Shown one piece after another: positions 21,250 through 29,512 of a DNA stretch of 64,000 bases; position 1 is the stretch's first letter; each line of letters starts with the position of its first letter. This DNA comes from Psychrosphaera haliotis (GTDB lineage: Bacteria > Pseudomonadota > Gammaproteobacteria > Enterobacterales > Alteromonadaceae): contig NZ_WOCD01000005.1 of the NCBI RefSeq assembly GCF_009728465.1, positions 62,001-126,000 of the forward strand. The letters are read 5' to 3'. The position numbers and the translations under genes are program-made. Under the pieces are notes generated by a model. That model was not told the DNA's origin and ran no database searches. It saw only the letters and a program-made list of their open reading frames with translations.

Positions 21250-21708
21250 TTAGCGCTCTTCGGGATCTTCAATACCACGTAGGTATATCTGCTTATTTTG
21301 TTCTTTCGTTAATACTATCATCTCAGTTTTTGTTAATGCATCTTGAACCGATAGCTTTTTCTTTGGATTAACCAGCAACATGAGATTGCCAAGTCCAAAC
21401 AGTGAGTATGCCGCCCTTTTAAAACTTCTTGTTAGCTCTAAAGGCTGACCATCTAAGCGCTGTAACTTTAAACGCCACGCTCTCATGCCAATTGTTTGCC
21501 CGCCATCATGCCAAAACCAGGCGTAAAAGAGCCAAACCCACAAGACTAACTCTACTTGAAACCACGTTTGATCATTTAAATAAGCGGAAGGATCATCATA
21601 CGACGTCAAATCAAATAGCCCAAAATCGGCTCCGTAAGAGACAATGATTAAATTGATAATAGTGACTAACATTGATAACGCAATCACGGCTAACCAATCA
21701 TAAACCAT
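21250..21708 (-). CDS. RDD family membrane protein
   Basis: A 152-residue protein with the RDD-family pattern: a degenerate Arg-Asp start (MVYDWLAVIALSML), two or three membrane segments (about residues 5-25 and 50-70), then GGQTIGMRAWRLKL, which is the family hallmark. The function of RDD proteins is mostly unknown; some relatives act as cation antiporters. It is often found next to lptFG/pepA in this group of bacteria. It stands alone, convergent with lptG. Confidence 0.85.
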   Translation of the reverse strand: MVYDWLAVIALSMLVTIINLIIVSYGADFGLFDLTSYDDPSAYLNDQTWFQVELVLWVWLFYAWFWHDGGQTIGMRAWRLKLQRLDGQPLELTRSFKRAAYSLFGLGNLMLLVNPKKKLSVQDALTKTEMIVLTKEQNKQIYLRGIEDPEER

Positions 21709-21876
21709 TGCGGCCAGTCGTTTAAAAAACCTGCTCTATTATTCGTTTCCAAACTATTTACGTCCAAATATTTCATCTGATAATTCTGAAAGTGTATCAA
21801 CAAAGCATATTTGCAAAAACCTTTTATTCAAGTTGCATAATATCTATTCAATTAAACCTTCATATAAACAAATAAC

Positions 21877-21904
21877 TTGCATGTGCAATTAGGCTAGTTA
21901 TAAT
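21877..21904 (+). promoter_or_regulatory. Sigma-70 promoter of the tRNA-Leu gene
   Basis: TTGCAT at 21877-21882 and a perfect TATAAT at 21899-21904 are separated by 16 bases, 77 bases upstream of the mature tRNA 5' end. The position and motif fit a stable-RNA promoter. Confidence 0.65.
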
Positions 21905-21981
21905 CCTCTCGCTTCAACGCAATACCATTGCTCTGAAGATTTAAATATAATAGATTCATAATCTATCAAAGAATACGTACT

Positions 21982-22066
21982 GCCGGTGTGGTGAAATTGG
22001 TATACACGACGGATTCAAAATCCGTTTCCTTCGGGAGTGGCGGTTCAAGTCCGCCCACCGGTACCA
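21982..22066 (+). tRNA. tRNA-Leu (anticodon CAA)
   Basis: An 85-base class II tRNA. The acceptor strands GCCGGTG and CACCGGT pair (with a terminal G-U), the discriminator is A and CCA is encoded. The anticodon stem ACGGA/TCCGT encloses the loop TTCAAAA, giving anticodon CAA, which reads the UUG leucine codon. The long variable arm typical of tRNA-Leu (TTCCTTCGGGAG region) and the T arm GGCGGTTCAAGTCCGCC are visible. It is a single tRNA with its own promoter and terminator. Confidence 0.97.
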
Positions 22067-22081
22067 TTCTTTGAAAACAAT

Positions 22082-22106
22082 AACCGACTCAATAGTCGGT
22101 TTTTTG
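22082..22106 (+). terminator. Terminator of tRNA-Leu
   Basis: AACCGACT and AGTCGGTT pair around a short loop and are followed by a run of T, 16 bases after the tRNA. The preceding A-rich stretch could let it work on the other strand too. Confidence 0.85.
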
Positions 22107-22199
22107 TGCCTGAAATTTAGCTTTTGTCCTATTTGGCGACGCACACCTAGTGACACTCACCTAAGAACTCACACTTAATGACTTTCAGAAAGGTAATAA

Positions 22200-22265
22200 G
22201 AAAAAGCTTTGGGCTCATACAGAGCCCAAACAAAGGGTTTACCAGACTTTTAAGCTGGATTTACA
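22200..22265 (-). ncRNA. Candidate small RNA (or orphan terminator) on the minus strand
   Basis: The 322-base stretch between the tRNA and the DUF3299 gene has no convincing ORF. On the minus strand it has TTGGTG (22295-22300) and TACACT (22272-22277) spaced by 17 bases. A small CCAG/CTGG stem follows (22242-22258), then a perfect nine-base stem TTTGGGCTC/GAGCCCAAA with loop (22208-22230) and GCTTTTTC. Together they could make a short two-hairpin transcript of about 65 bases. No known RNA family is recognised, and the start site is inferred. Confidence 0.3.
22208..22230 (-). terminator. Perfect intrinsic terminator with no coding gene upstream
   Basis: A nine-base-pair stem, TTTGGGCTC/GAGCCCAAA, with a five-base loop is followed on the minus strand by GCTTTTTCTT. 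No minus-strand gene lies upstream of it, so it either ends a small RNA or blocks antisense transcription. Confidence 0.6.
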
Positions 22266-22388
22266 AGGAAAAGTGTAACCTGTGCAAAAACTGTCACCAA
22301 TGAGTTATTGGTCTTCAATTCCTAATGCTGACACCTTATGATATAACATATCATTTTACAATCTATTGAACTGGAATATTTCTAATCA

Positions 22389-23057
22389 ATGAAAATAGCC
22401 GCAGTTGTTTTATTCTTTTTAGGTGTTTTTTTTGTGGGCAAAAGTTATGTGCAACTTCCAAATTTAACAGAAACTATAAAAGCTTCGTTAGGCACACATT
22501 TGTTGTACTCGACAGATCAAACCGAGTTATTAAAAAGGTTCAATTCGCAGCCATTACAGCGTTTAAAATGGACAGATTTATTACCAAAACTAGAAAAGTC
22601 GATCCTTAAGCGTTATCAACAACCTGCATCACAAGGGTCTGAAACCATCGGTCAGGTCAGCGCTCAAGTTTTGCGTTCTATTGAAGCCTCTACTGATGAG
22701 AAATACCACGATGCTATGTTTTCAACTAATACTATTGCAAGTTTTGAACAACAGTCAGTCAGTATTGACGGTTTTTATGTGCCAATTGAATTTCACGAAG
22801 ATAAAACCCCAAGTCTTATCTTTATTGTGCCTTATTACGGCGCTTGCATACATTTTCCACCCCCTCCACCAAATCAAATTATCTTTGCTAGATTAACGCC
22901 GGGTTTTACCAGTTCTAGTTTAGAACAGGCGTACAGTTTCAGTGGTATTCTACAGCAAGGTTTATTTGAAGATATTGTAGGCACTTCAGCTTATAAAATG
23001 GACATAACAAAAATAGAGACTTATCAGGGGCAACCCGATGATTTTAGATCTCACTAG
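22389..23057 (+). CDS. DUF3299 domain protein with N-terminal membrane anchor or signal
   Basis: A 222-residue protein. Residues 1-18 form a hydrophobic signal or anchor, and the C-terminal half matches the DUF3299 pattern, with FIVPYYGACIHFPPPPPNQ as the unmistakable proline-rich core (about residues 145-163) preceded by GFYVPIEF. The family is periplasmic or lipoprotein-like and its function is unknown. It is followed after 26 bases by the endonuclease/HAD fusion on the same strand, so the two are probably co-transcribed. Confidence 0.8.
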   Translation: MKIAAVVLFFLGVFFVGKSYVQLPNLTETIKASLGTHLLYSTDQTELLKRFNSQPLQRLKWTDLLPKLEKSILKRYQQPASQGSETIGQVSAQVLRSIEASTDEKYHDAMFSTNTIASFEQQSVSIDGFYVPIEFHEDKTPSLIFIVPYYGACIHFPPPPPNQIIFARLTPGFTSSSLEQAYSFSGILQQGLFEDIVGTSAYKMDITKIETYQGQPDDFRSH

Positions 23058-23083
23058 CCAATTACTTTTTTTAAGGAACTAAA

Positions 23084-24694
23084 TTGAAACATTTAACTGC
23101 AATTGCTCTTCTTTTTGGTGCGTATTCTGCCATCGCTAAACCAGCACCAGAAACTATGCCGAACGCCGCCTCTTCAAGTATGGGAAACAAAGAATTAACA
23201 ATTAGTTCATGGAATATCGAACACTTAGCATATCCAATTAGTGACGGTTGTAGGCCAAGAAGCGAGAGTGAACTTAACGAAATGAAAGCCTACGCACAGT
23301 CATTAAACACTGACGTTGTAGGATTGCAGGAAGTCGCATCAAAAGAAGCAATTGAACAGATATTCCCTAAAGAAAACTGGCAAGTCTTTATTTCTGATAG
23401 ACCAGACAGTGAATCATACAAATGCAGAGAGTCTGGCCGCATGTCTAGTCAACAAAAGGTCGGCTTTGCAGTACGAAAAGGAATTGAGGTACAACAAGTT
23501 AAATCTCTACCTGAACTTGCATTAGATTCGAGAGGCTTACGTTACGGTCTTGAGCTTACCATTGAGTCTCCGCATGGCCTTTTATCGATATTAAATGTTC
23601 ATATGAAAAGTGGCTGTTTTGTTGATGATTATAGTCGTTCAGATTCAAGATCTTGCCAAGTGTTCTCTAAACAGGCTCCTATTTTAGATAGCTGGGTCGA
23701 GTCAAAAGAAAAAGCAGGGCTTCCTTATGTCATGGTTGGTGACTTTAATCACAGACTTTCAGCGCCTTACAATAAATTAACCGGTCAATTAACGGTAAAT
23801 ACTGACAATAGCGCCTCAACGTTAGAAAATACAACTGCTGACCTAATTGGTTGTCATCCATACTATCCAGCACCTATCGATCATATTTGGGTTGGTAATC
23901 TGTCTTCAAACATAGCCAAAAAAGCGAGTGTAGCTTCATATAAAAATATGGATCCAAAGGCGATGTTAAGCGACCATTGTGCCGTTTCATTAAAACTAAC
24001 TAAAGAAAAACGTGAGCTGACAAACTCAGTAAAGTGGCATACAACAAGTAAAGAGTACGCCTATTTAACAAGTACAATTTATCAACAAGCAAGTAAACAT
24101 TTGAACGTTCGTGACTTACCGAATGGCTCATGGTCGGTAGTTATGGATATTGATGAAACGGTTTTAGACAATAGCGCTTACCAGGCAAACCTCGATCGCA
24201 CAGGCAGTAACTATACTCCGTTGTCTTGGGCAAACTGGGTTCGTTCAGAAAAAGCGACGTTAGTCCCTGGCGTAAAAGAGTTTATTGATACAGTAATAGC
24301 AAAGGGCGGAAAACTAGCCTTGATTACTAATCGCGATAGAAAGTTAGACGCTCACACATGGCAAAACATGCGAAGCCTTGGCTTACCTGTGTCTGCTGAA
24401 AACACCTGTTTAATAGGAAGAACTGCCGCAGATAAGAAAGCAATTGATCATCAACATATAAAAAATGATAAGGACTTACGTCGCCAGCAAATTGAACAAG
24501 GCACAGCAAGTTGTTATGCCTCTAAAGGCAAGCGTAGTAGCCAATTCTCTAATCAAACTATATTGATGCAAATTGGTGATAATATCGAAGACTTTCGTGG
24601 TGTTGTTCAACACAAAGTGAATGTTCAAGACTTGATAGCTAAATCAAAAGGTGACCTTATTTTACTACCTAACGCAATGTATGGCTCTTGGTAG
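23084..24694 (+). CDS. Secreted fusion of endonuclease/exonuclease/phosphatase domain and HAD acid phosphatase
   Basis: A 536-residue exported protein (signal peptide about 1-18) with two hydrolase domains. The first (about 35-310) is an EEP domain with catalytic-type motifs SWNIEH, GLQEV, NVHMKSG, VGDFNH and SDHCAV. The second (about 340-536) is a HAD class B-like acid phosphatase with DIDETVLDN near residues 355-363, LITNR and IGDNIEDF, resembling the e(P4)-type nucleotidase group. Together they could cut nucleic acids or phosphodiesters and remove the phosphate outside the cytoplasm; that is inference. The start is a TTG at 23084 preceded by AAGGAA. It follows the DUF3299 gene. Confidence 0.85.
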   Translation: MKHLTAIALLFGAYSAIAKPAPETMPNAASSSMGNKELTISSWNIEHLAYPISDGCRPRSESELNEMKAYAQSLNTDVVGLQEVASKEAIEQIFPKENWQVFISDRPDSESYKCRESGRMSSQQKVGFAVRKGIEVQQVKSLPELALDSRGLRYGLELTIESPHGLLSILNVHMKSGCFVDDYSRSDSRSCQVFSKQAPILDSWVESKEKAGLPYVMVGDFNHRLSAPYNKLTGQLTVNTDNSASTLENTTADLIGCHPYYPAPIDHIWVGNLSSNIAKKASVASYKNMDPKAMLSDHCAVSLKLTKEKRELTNSVKWHTTSKEYAYLTSTIYQQASKHLNVRDLPNGSWSVVMDIDETVLDNSAYQANLDRTGSNYTPLSWANWVRSEKATLVPGVKEFIDTVIAKGGKLALITNRDRKLDAHTWQNMRSLGLPVSAENTCLIGRTAADKKAIDHQHIKNDKDLRRQQIEQGTASCYASKGKRSSQFSNQTILMQIGDNIEDFRGVVQHKVNVQDLIAKSKGDLILLPNAMYGSW

Positions 24695-24706
24695 CAAACA
24701 TTTAAA

Positions 24707-24740
24707 TGCCTGTTAAACCCTCTTTTGGATTTAGCAGGCA
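24707..24740. terminator. Hairpin between convergent genes
   Basis: TGCCTGTTAAA and TTTAGCAGGCA pair with one G-U around a 12-base loop in the 56-base gap between the EEP-HAD gene and the SDR gene. It is probably a shared terminator, though no long U-run follows. Confidence 0.5.
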
Positions 24741-24750
24741 CACACGAATA

Positions 24751-25500
24751 TCAGCTCATTTTTTTTATTACAGAAAGCGGCGCAACTCTCAATACCCAAT
24801 GCAAAATTGACCATGGCCAGGATGGTACATAGCTATTTTTTGGCTCTTTGTTTATTGATTTAACAAGTGCCTTACAACCCGTTTCTAAGTCAACGATAAA
24901 AGGTACATTCTTCACCTTTTCATTGATTTCTGTGCGGATAAAACCAGGGTGTATACAACTTATTTTTATAGGCGTATTCATTACATCTATTCTTATTCCC
25001 TCACTCAAAGAGGTAATTGCAGCTTTAGTTGCAGCATAAACCGTCATTGCTCGTCTAAAGCCTCTAACTGCACTAATTGAAGAGATTGTAACCAGATGAC
25101 CCGCATTTTGTTTCCTAAAAATAGTCATCGCAGCTTCACTTTGCGCTAATGCAGCTACAAAGTTAGTTTCCGCTGTTTGTTTATTTGCCTCAAAGTAACC
25201 TGTGCCTATTGACGCCCCTTTGCCCATCCCTGCATTTATGATCACTCGGTCAATTTGTCCCATTGATACTTTAAAGTTTTCAAAAACACTAAAAACCTGC
25301 TCGTGGTCGTTAACATCTAATGTTGCTAAATACACATTAATGTTTGGGTTAACATTTAAAAGTGTTTCCTTAAGCTCCTCTAAACGCTCTATTCGTCTGG
25401 CACAAAGTGCTAAATTTGCTCCTTGCTTCGCGAATTCAAGGGCCATTCCCATACCCAAACCCGAACTAGCCCCTGTAATCAAAATGTTTTTTCTTATCAT
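24751..25500 (-). CDS. Short-chain dehydrogenase/reductase (SDR)
   Basis: A 249-residue NAD(P)-dependent oxidoreductase of the classical SDR type. It has the cofactor motif TGASSGLG at residues 10-17, INAG near 89-92, an active-site Ser in TISSISA and the YAATK catalytic Tyr/Lys pair. The C-terminus holds a hydrophobic stretch. It is the last gene of a five-gene minus-strand run (acyl-CoA dehydrogenase, SDR, APH kinase, histidine phosphatase, SDR), 52 bases after the phosphatase gene. The substrate is presumably a hydroxyacyl or keto intermediate of that pathway; specificity cannot be read from sequence. Confidence 0.9.
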   Translation of the reverse strand: MIRKNILITGASSGLGMGMALEFAKQGANLALCARRIERLEELKETLLNVNPNINVYLATLDVNDHEQVFSVFENFKVSMGQIDRVIINAGMGKGASIGTGYFEANKQTAETNFVAALAQSEAAMTIFRKQNAGHLVTISSISAVRGFRRAMTVYAATKAAITSLSEGIRIDVMNTPIKISCIHPGFIRTEINEKVKNVPFIVDLETGCKALVKSINKEPKNSYVPSWPWSILHWVLRVAPLSVIKKMS

Positions 25501-25552
25501 TATTATTCTCTTATGTTTTGATTGGTCTCTTTACAAATTCTCAATCTTCAAA

Positions 25553-26251
25553 CTAGGTGTAAGTTATCCTGTTTCTTGTCGACTCAACATCAAAAATACT
25601 ATGCTCATTTAAAGACGACAGTGTGCAATGGCCAGTTTTAGAATTAACTAAAATTTTAGTTACACCTGCATTTACTAAACTCCAGTTTATATTCATAAAT
25701 TTTTCGTGCGGCAAGCCTAGCAAATGGCTTGTTATTAGACTTATTGGGCCTCCAGACGTAAATACAACAATGTCACCGTTTCCGTTTAGCCTAATATCCT
25801 CAAAACTGCTTAGCACTCTAGCCTTAAACTGTATCCAAGATTCAGCATAGGTTGTTGATGAGTTGCCATCTAACCATTGCTTCATCGCATCTAAAAACAC
25901 ACTCTTAAATTCCTTTTTGGTAAGCTTGTTGGCTTCAAGATAGGCTTTAATACCTGCTGGTGTTCTTAGTTGTGGGTTATAAGCGGCCAAAATGTCTTGG
26001 TGGTCATATTCATTCCAACCAGGGTTTATTCTTATTTCTGCACTTCCTGTTTCTAATAAGTTTTCAAAGTGCGCCGCTGTTTGTAGGTGTCTTTGCATGT
26101 CACCGCGAACAATAATTTTGAGATTGCCAACACAACTTTTTAAATGAGGCGCTAGCAATTGAGACTGCTCTTCACCTAACGCAGATAAGCAATCGTAGTT
26201 TTCCGATTTAGCACTTGCTTGCCCATGCCTAATTAAATAAATCGTAGACAC
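25553..26251 (-). CDS. Histidine phosphatase family protein
   Basis: A 232-residue phosphoglycerate-mutase-like phosphatase. The RHG motif with the catalytic His is at residues 8-10 (YLIRHGQAS), the second Arg is in RGDMQRHLQTA, and the second catalytic His fits the TSGGPISL region only poorly, since the usual GH is replaced there by GG. Activity is therefore uncertain. It is embedded between the APH kinase and SDR genes with a two-base gap to the kinase, so it probably belongs to the same pathway, perhaps acting on phosphorylated acyl intermediates. Confidence 0.85.
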   Translation of the reverse strand: MSTIYLIRHGQASAKSENYDCLSALGEEQSQLLAPHLKSCVGNLKIIVRGDMQRHLQTAAHFENLLETGSAEIRINPGWNEYDHQDILAAYNPQLRTPAGIKAYLEANKLTKKEFKSVFLDAMKQWLDGNSSTTYAESWIQFKARVLSSFEDIRLNGNGDIVVFTSGGPISLITSHLLGLPHEKFMNINWSLVNAGVTKILVNSKTGHCTLSSLNEHSIFDVESTRNRITYT

Positions 26252-26253
26252 TG

Positions 26254-27324
26254 TTATTTACCCTTTTTTTTAATTGCCTTTTTACAGCGATGCATTAAAT
26301 AATGAACAAATATCCAGAAATTTTTGAACGCCGGGTTATCTGTTTGCCCGTTGTGATAGCGAAAATAAATTTGTTGAACAATCGCAGCTAATCGAAACAG
26401 TCCATAAACTTCGTAAAATGTGAAGTCATCAACTTTAAGCCCCATTTTTCTTGTGTAATATTCAATTACTTCGTTGCGAGTCAACATTCCCTCTAAGTGT
26501 GTAGGTTGACGTCTAGTAGCTTGAGCAAGAAAATCGTCACCCGGCTCTACCCAATAGGCTAAAGTATTTCCTAAATCCATGAGCGGATCACCTAAGGTAG
26601 CTAGTTCCCAGTCTAATACTCCAACAACTTTTGTGTAGTCCGCGGGGTCTAGTACTACATTGTCAAAGCGAAAATCGTTATGAGTTAAGCAAATAGTTTC
26701 CCGCGCTGGCATATTGTTTTCTAGCCATTCCATGATCCAATTCCCACTAGGAACATTCCATGTTTTTGCCTGACGATACCGGCTACTCCAACCTTGAACT
26801 TGTCGCTTTATATATCCATCCCCTTTAGCTAAATGCTCGAGACCTGCTGCTTTATAATCAACTTGATGTAACTCTATAAGGCAATCTAGAACGTTTTTAC
26901 AAAGTTGTTCAGTTTGTAGCTTGCTTGTTGCCAAACCTCTAGGTAAATTTTTTCTTGGAATAATTCCTGTTAACTTTTCCATTACATAAAAGTCTGTACC
27001 TAAAACGCTCTCATCTTCACAAAAAGCAATCATATTCGGTACATACTTATAAACAGGTTTTAATGCCGACTGCAACCTAAACTCTCGTCCCATATCGTGG
27101 GCACCTTTAGCCTTAGTGCCTTTAGGTGCGCGACGCAATATTAAGGATTTATCAGGGTAATCTAAACAATAGGTCCAGTTAGAAGCCCCTCCGGAAAACT
27201 GAGTGACTTCTGCGTTTCCACTTAAATCGGCTATTTCACTTTTTAACCAAACATTCACAGTCGAAAGAGGTAACTCTTCACCAGCCCTTACATCGTTGCC
27301 TTTGTCTATAATGCTTTTATCCAT
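26254..27324 (-). CDS. APH-type phosphotransferase, ACAD10/LvaA-like
   Basis: A 356-residue kinase-fold protein of the aminoglycoside phosphotransferase superfamily, in the subgroup found with acyl-CoA dehydrogenases. The nucleotide loop is FSGGASNWTY, the catalytic loop is LTHNDFRFDNVV and the metal-binding segment is LDWELATLGDP. In animals the same domain occurs in ACAD10/11, and in Pseudomonas LvaA phosphorylates 4-hydroxyacyl-CoA before C-O bond removal. Here it sits three bases after an SDR gene and close to an acyl-CoA dehydrogenase gene, so kinase action on a hydroxyacyl-CoA is a reasonable inference. It is not an antibiotic-resistance gene. Confidence 0.88.
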   Translation of the reverse strand: MDKSIIDKGNDVRAGEELPLSTVNVWLKSEIADLSGNAEVTQFSGGASNWTYCLDYPDKSLILRRAPKGTKAKGAHDMGREFRLQSALKPVYKYVPNMIAFCEDESVLGTDFYVMEKLTGIIPRKNLPRGLATSKLQTEQLCKNVLDCLIELHQVDYKAAGLEHLAKGDGYIKRQVQGWSSRYRQAKTWNVPSGNWIMEWLENNMPARETICLTHNDFRFDNVVLDPADYTKVVGVLDWELATLGDPLMDLGNTLAYWVEPGDDFLAQATRRQPTHLEGMLTRNEVIEYYTRKMGLKVDDFTFYEVYGLFRLAAIVQQIYFRYHNGQTDNPAFKNFWIFVHYLMHRCKKAIKKKGK

Positions 27325-27327
27325 GAC

Positions 27328-28156
27328 TTATCTCTTCTTACTGTTATTTTTTAAAAAGCCAGCCGTTTGTTTTAACAAAATTTTTATATATAACTGATTC
27401 GGTAACCATCGTTTAAGACGAAAGGCTTTAATGCCCTCTTTGTGAGTGATGATTAAGAAACGCTTTTGTTCAACTTGGGTAACAACTTTATCCGCAATTT
27501 GTTGAGAGGTAAGTTTCTGCTCGATCAAATACCTTTGACATGAACTTTCGTACTGACGGCTCAGTGGTACGCAAAGACTCTTCTAGGTTAGTCTTAAAAA
27601 AGCTAGGGCACACAACACTGACATCAACATTATACTGGCTGAGCTCCAGTTTCATTGTTTCTGACAAGCCAACTACTGCTGCTTTTACGGCGTTATAGCT
27701 GCTCATTAAAGGGATCGGTGTTAAACCAGCTTGCGATGCAATATTTACAAAATAACCATGACCTTGCTGTTTAAAATCATCTAAAAAAACTTGGCTTATT
27801 CTTACCATCCCAAGTAAGTTTATATCCAATATCCATTGCCACTGCTCTATCGATTCACTTTCCAATGAACCACCAGTAGCAACACCTGCATTATTATAAA
27901 TGACGTCAACACCTTGCCACCGCTCTGAAAGGGCAACTCTAAGTGTTTGAATATCACTTATTTCCGTTATATCACAAGGTTGATAGAACGCCTCTACACC
28001 CAAGTGCATCAAGTGCTGCACAGTTTCATTAGCCCTTGCGCTATGGATATCGGCTATACAAATTTTTGTATTTGGCTTTTTTTGATTAGCTATACTTATT
28101 GCGAGCGACTTCCCCAGCCCCGAAGCCCCACCGGTAATTAAATATCTCATACGCAA
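27328..28156 (-). CDS. Short-chain dehydrogenase/reductase, frameshifted as sequenced
   Basis: An SDR with GGASGLGKS near residues 8-16, YNNAGVATGG, NIASQAG and the SYNAVKAAV catalytic Tyr/Lys. The first frame runs to KVFDRAE and then ends in unrelated residues. The adjoining frame continues LTSQQIADKVV and FLIITHKEG, as expected for the C-terminus of this group. Removing one base from the run at 27514-27516 restores 275 residues. Three bases separate it from both the acyl-CoA dehydrogenase and the kinase genes, so it is inside a tight operon. Sequence error is likelier than decay. Confidence 0.88.
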
Positions 28157-28159
28157 TAC

Positions 28160-29380
28160 CTATTTATATTTTGCCAATTCAAGTCTAGAAACCATACCCA
28201 TATGCACTTCATCTGGACCGTCTGCCAATCTTAAAATACGACCCATTTGGTTAAAACTAGCTATTGGATAATCAGAGCCAACACCCGCGCCGCCAAACAT
28301 CTGAATAGCAATATCGGTTACTTCTTGAAGCATATTTGGAACAACAACCTTAATGCTTGAGATTTCCGTCATCGCGGCTTTTACGCCTAAAGTATCTATC
28401 TTCCAAGCTGCGTGTAACGTTAATAAACGGGCTTGTTCTATAGCCATTCTGGCCTTAGCAACTCGCTCCAAATTTCCGCCTAACTTTATAATTGGCTTAC
28501 CAAAAGCAACTCTTGATAATCCTCTTTTAATCATCAACTCTAATGATCGCTCAGCCGCACCAATCGCTCTCATACAATGATGAATACGACCAGGCCCTAA
28601 TCTCCCCTGAGCAATAGCAAAACCTTTGCCTAACCCCATAATAAGGTTTTCTTTAGGTACAATAACGTCATTAAATTCTATTTCGCCATGACCATAAGGG
28701 GCATCAAAATCGCCATAAGCACTTAGCATTCGTTTGATTTTTACCCCTTTTGTATCTAATGGAACTAAAACCATGGAGTGTTGGTTATGCTTATCATTTT
28801 CGGGATTCGACAATCCCATGAAAATAGCAATCTTTACATTGGGGTGACCTAATCCCGTCGTCCACCACTTTTTACCATTCAAAATTAGATTAGATCCCGA
28901 AGTTTCTATAGTTGCTTCCATATTTGTTGCATCAGAAGAAGCTACGTCAGGCTCAGTCATAGCAAAAACAGATCTTATATCTCCAGCTAATAATGGTGTT
29001 AACCACTGGTCTTTTTGTTGCTTGTTACCAAAATGATAAAGTACTTCCATATTGCCCGTGTCCGGCGCATTACAATTGAAAATCTCTGGAGCAAACATAA
29101 ATCGACCAGTTTCTTCTGCCAATGGTGCGTACTCTAAACAGGTCAAGCCTTCAGCAAGATCTTTGTCTGGCAAAAATAAATTCCATAACCCAGCTTCTTT
29201 AGCTTTTACTTTTAACTCTTCAATTTGGTGAGGAACTTGCCACTGGTGCCAGTCAGATGTTTCATTGAGTTGCTGATTCGTCTTTAAAATTTCACTCTCT
29301 AGAGGATAGACGTGAGCATTCATAAACTCTTTTAGTTTAATTAAATAGGCTTGGCTTTTTGTATTCTGTTCAAAGTTCAT
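28160..29380 (-). CDS. Acyl-CoA dehydrogenase family protein, ACAD10/11-like
   Basis: A 406-residue FAD flavoprotein of the acyl-CoA dehydrogenase fold. FAD- and substrate-site segments are clear: FAMTEPDVASSDATN, GKKWWTTG, GRIHHCMRAIG, and the C-terminal QMFGGAGVGSDYP plus RLADGPDEVH. The last motif is typical of ACAD10/11 and their bacterial homologues, which act together with APH kinases. It is the first gene of the minus-strand operon and is divergent from a LysR gene that probably controls it. The likely role is oxidation or dehydration of a CoA-linked acid; the exact reaction is inferred. Confidence 0.93.
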   Translation of the reverse strand: MNFEQNTKSQAYLIKLKEFMNAHVYPLESEILKTNQQLNETSDWHQWQVPHQIEELKVKAKEAGLWNLFLPDKDLAEGLTCLEYAPLAEETGRFMFAPEIFNCNAPDTGNMEVLYHFGNKQQKDQWLTPLLAGDIRSVFAMTEPDVASSDATNMEATIETSGSNLILNGKKWWTTGLGHPNVKIAIFMGLSNPENDKHNQHSMVLVPLDTKGVKIKRMLSAYGDFDAPYGHGEIEFNDVIVPKENLIMGLGKGFAIAQGRLGPGRIHHCMRAIGAAERSLELMIKRGLSRVAFGKPIIKLGGNLERVAKARMAIEQARLLTLHAAWKIDTLGVKAAMTEISSIKVVVPNMLQEVTDIAIQMFGGAGVGSDYPIASFNQMGRILRLADGPDEVHMGMVSRLELAKYK

Positions 29381-29475
29381 ATTTTCCTAGATCTTAAGAT
29401 CATCGTTAAAAAGTATTCATTGAGATTAAAACAAATACAAAGATGAATGAAGTGAACTTAACTGATAGCATAGTA

Positions 29476-29488
29476 TGAATTTAATTCA
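29476..29488. promoter_or_regulatory. Candidate LysR-type operator
   Basis: A perfect 13-base palindrome, TGAATTTAATTCA, fits the T-N11-A box of LysR regulators. It lies in the 132-base divergent region between the acyl-CoA dehydrogenase gene and the LysR gene, 24 bases upstream of the LysR start. Binding is inferred. Confidence 0.45.
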
Positions 29489-29512
29489 CACTAGTAAACT
29501 CTGAAGAGGCGT

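Noticed and set aside
21956..22156. A 66-residue minus-strand frame
   Set aside because: It covers the tRNA-Leu gene and its terminator and cannot be a real coding region.
26254..27324. Aminoglycoside resistance gene
   Set aside because: It has the kinase fold, but the context with acyl-CoA dehydrogenase and SDR genes and the DWELATLGDP pattern place it in the ACAD10/LvaA-like group.
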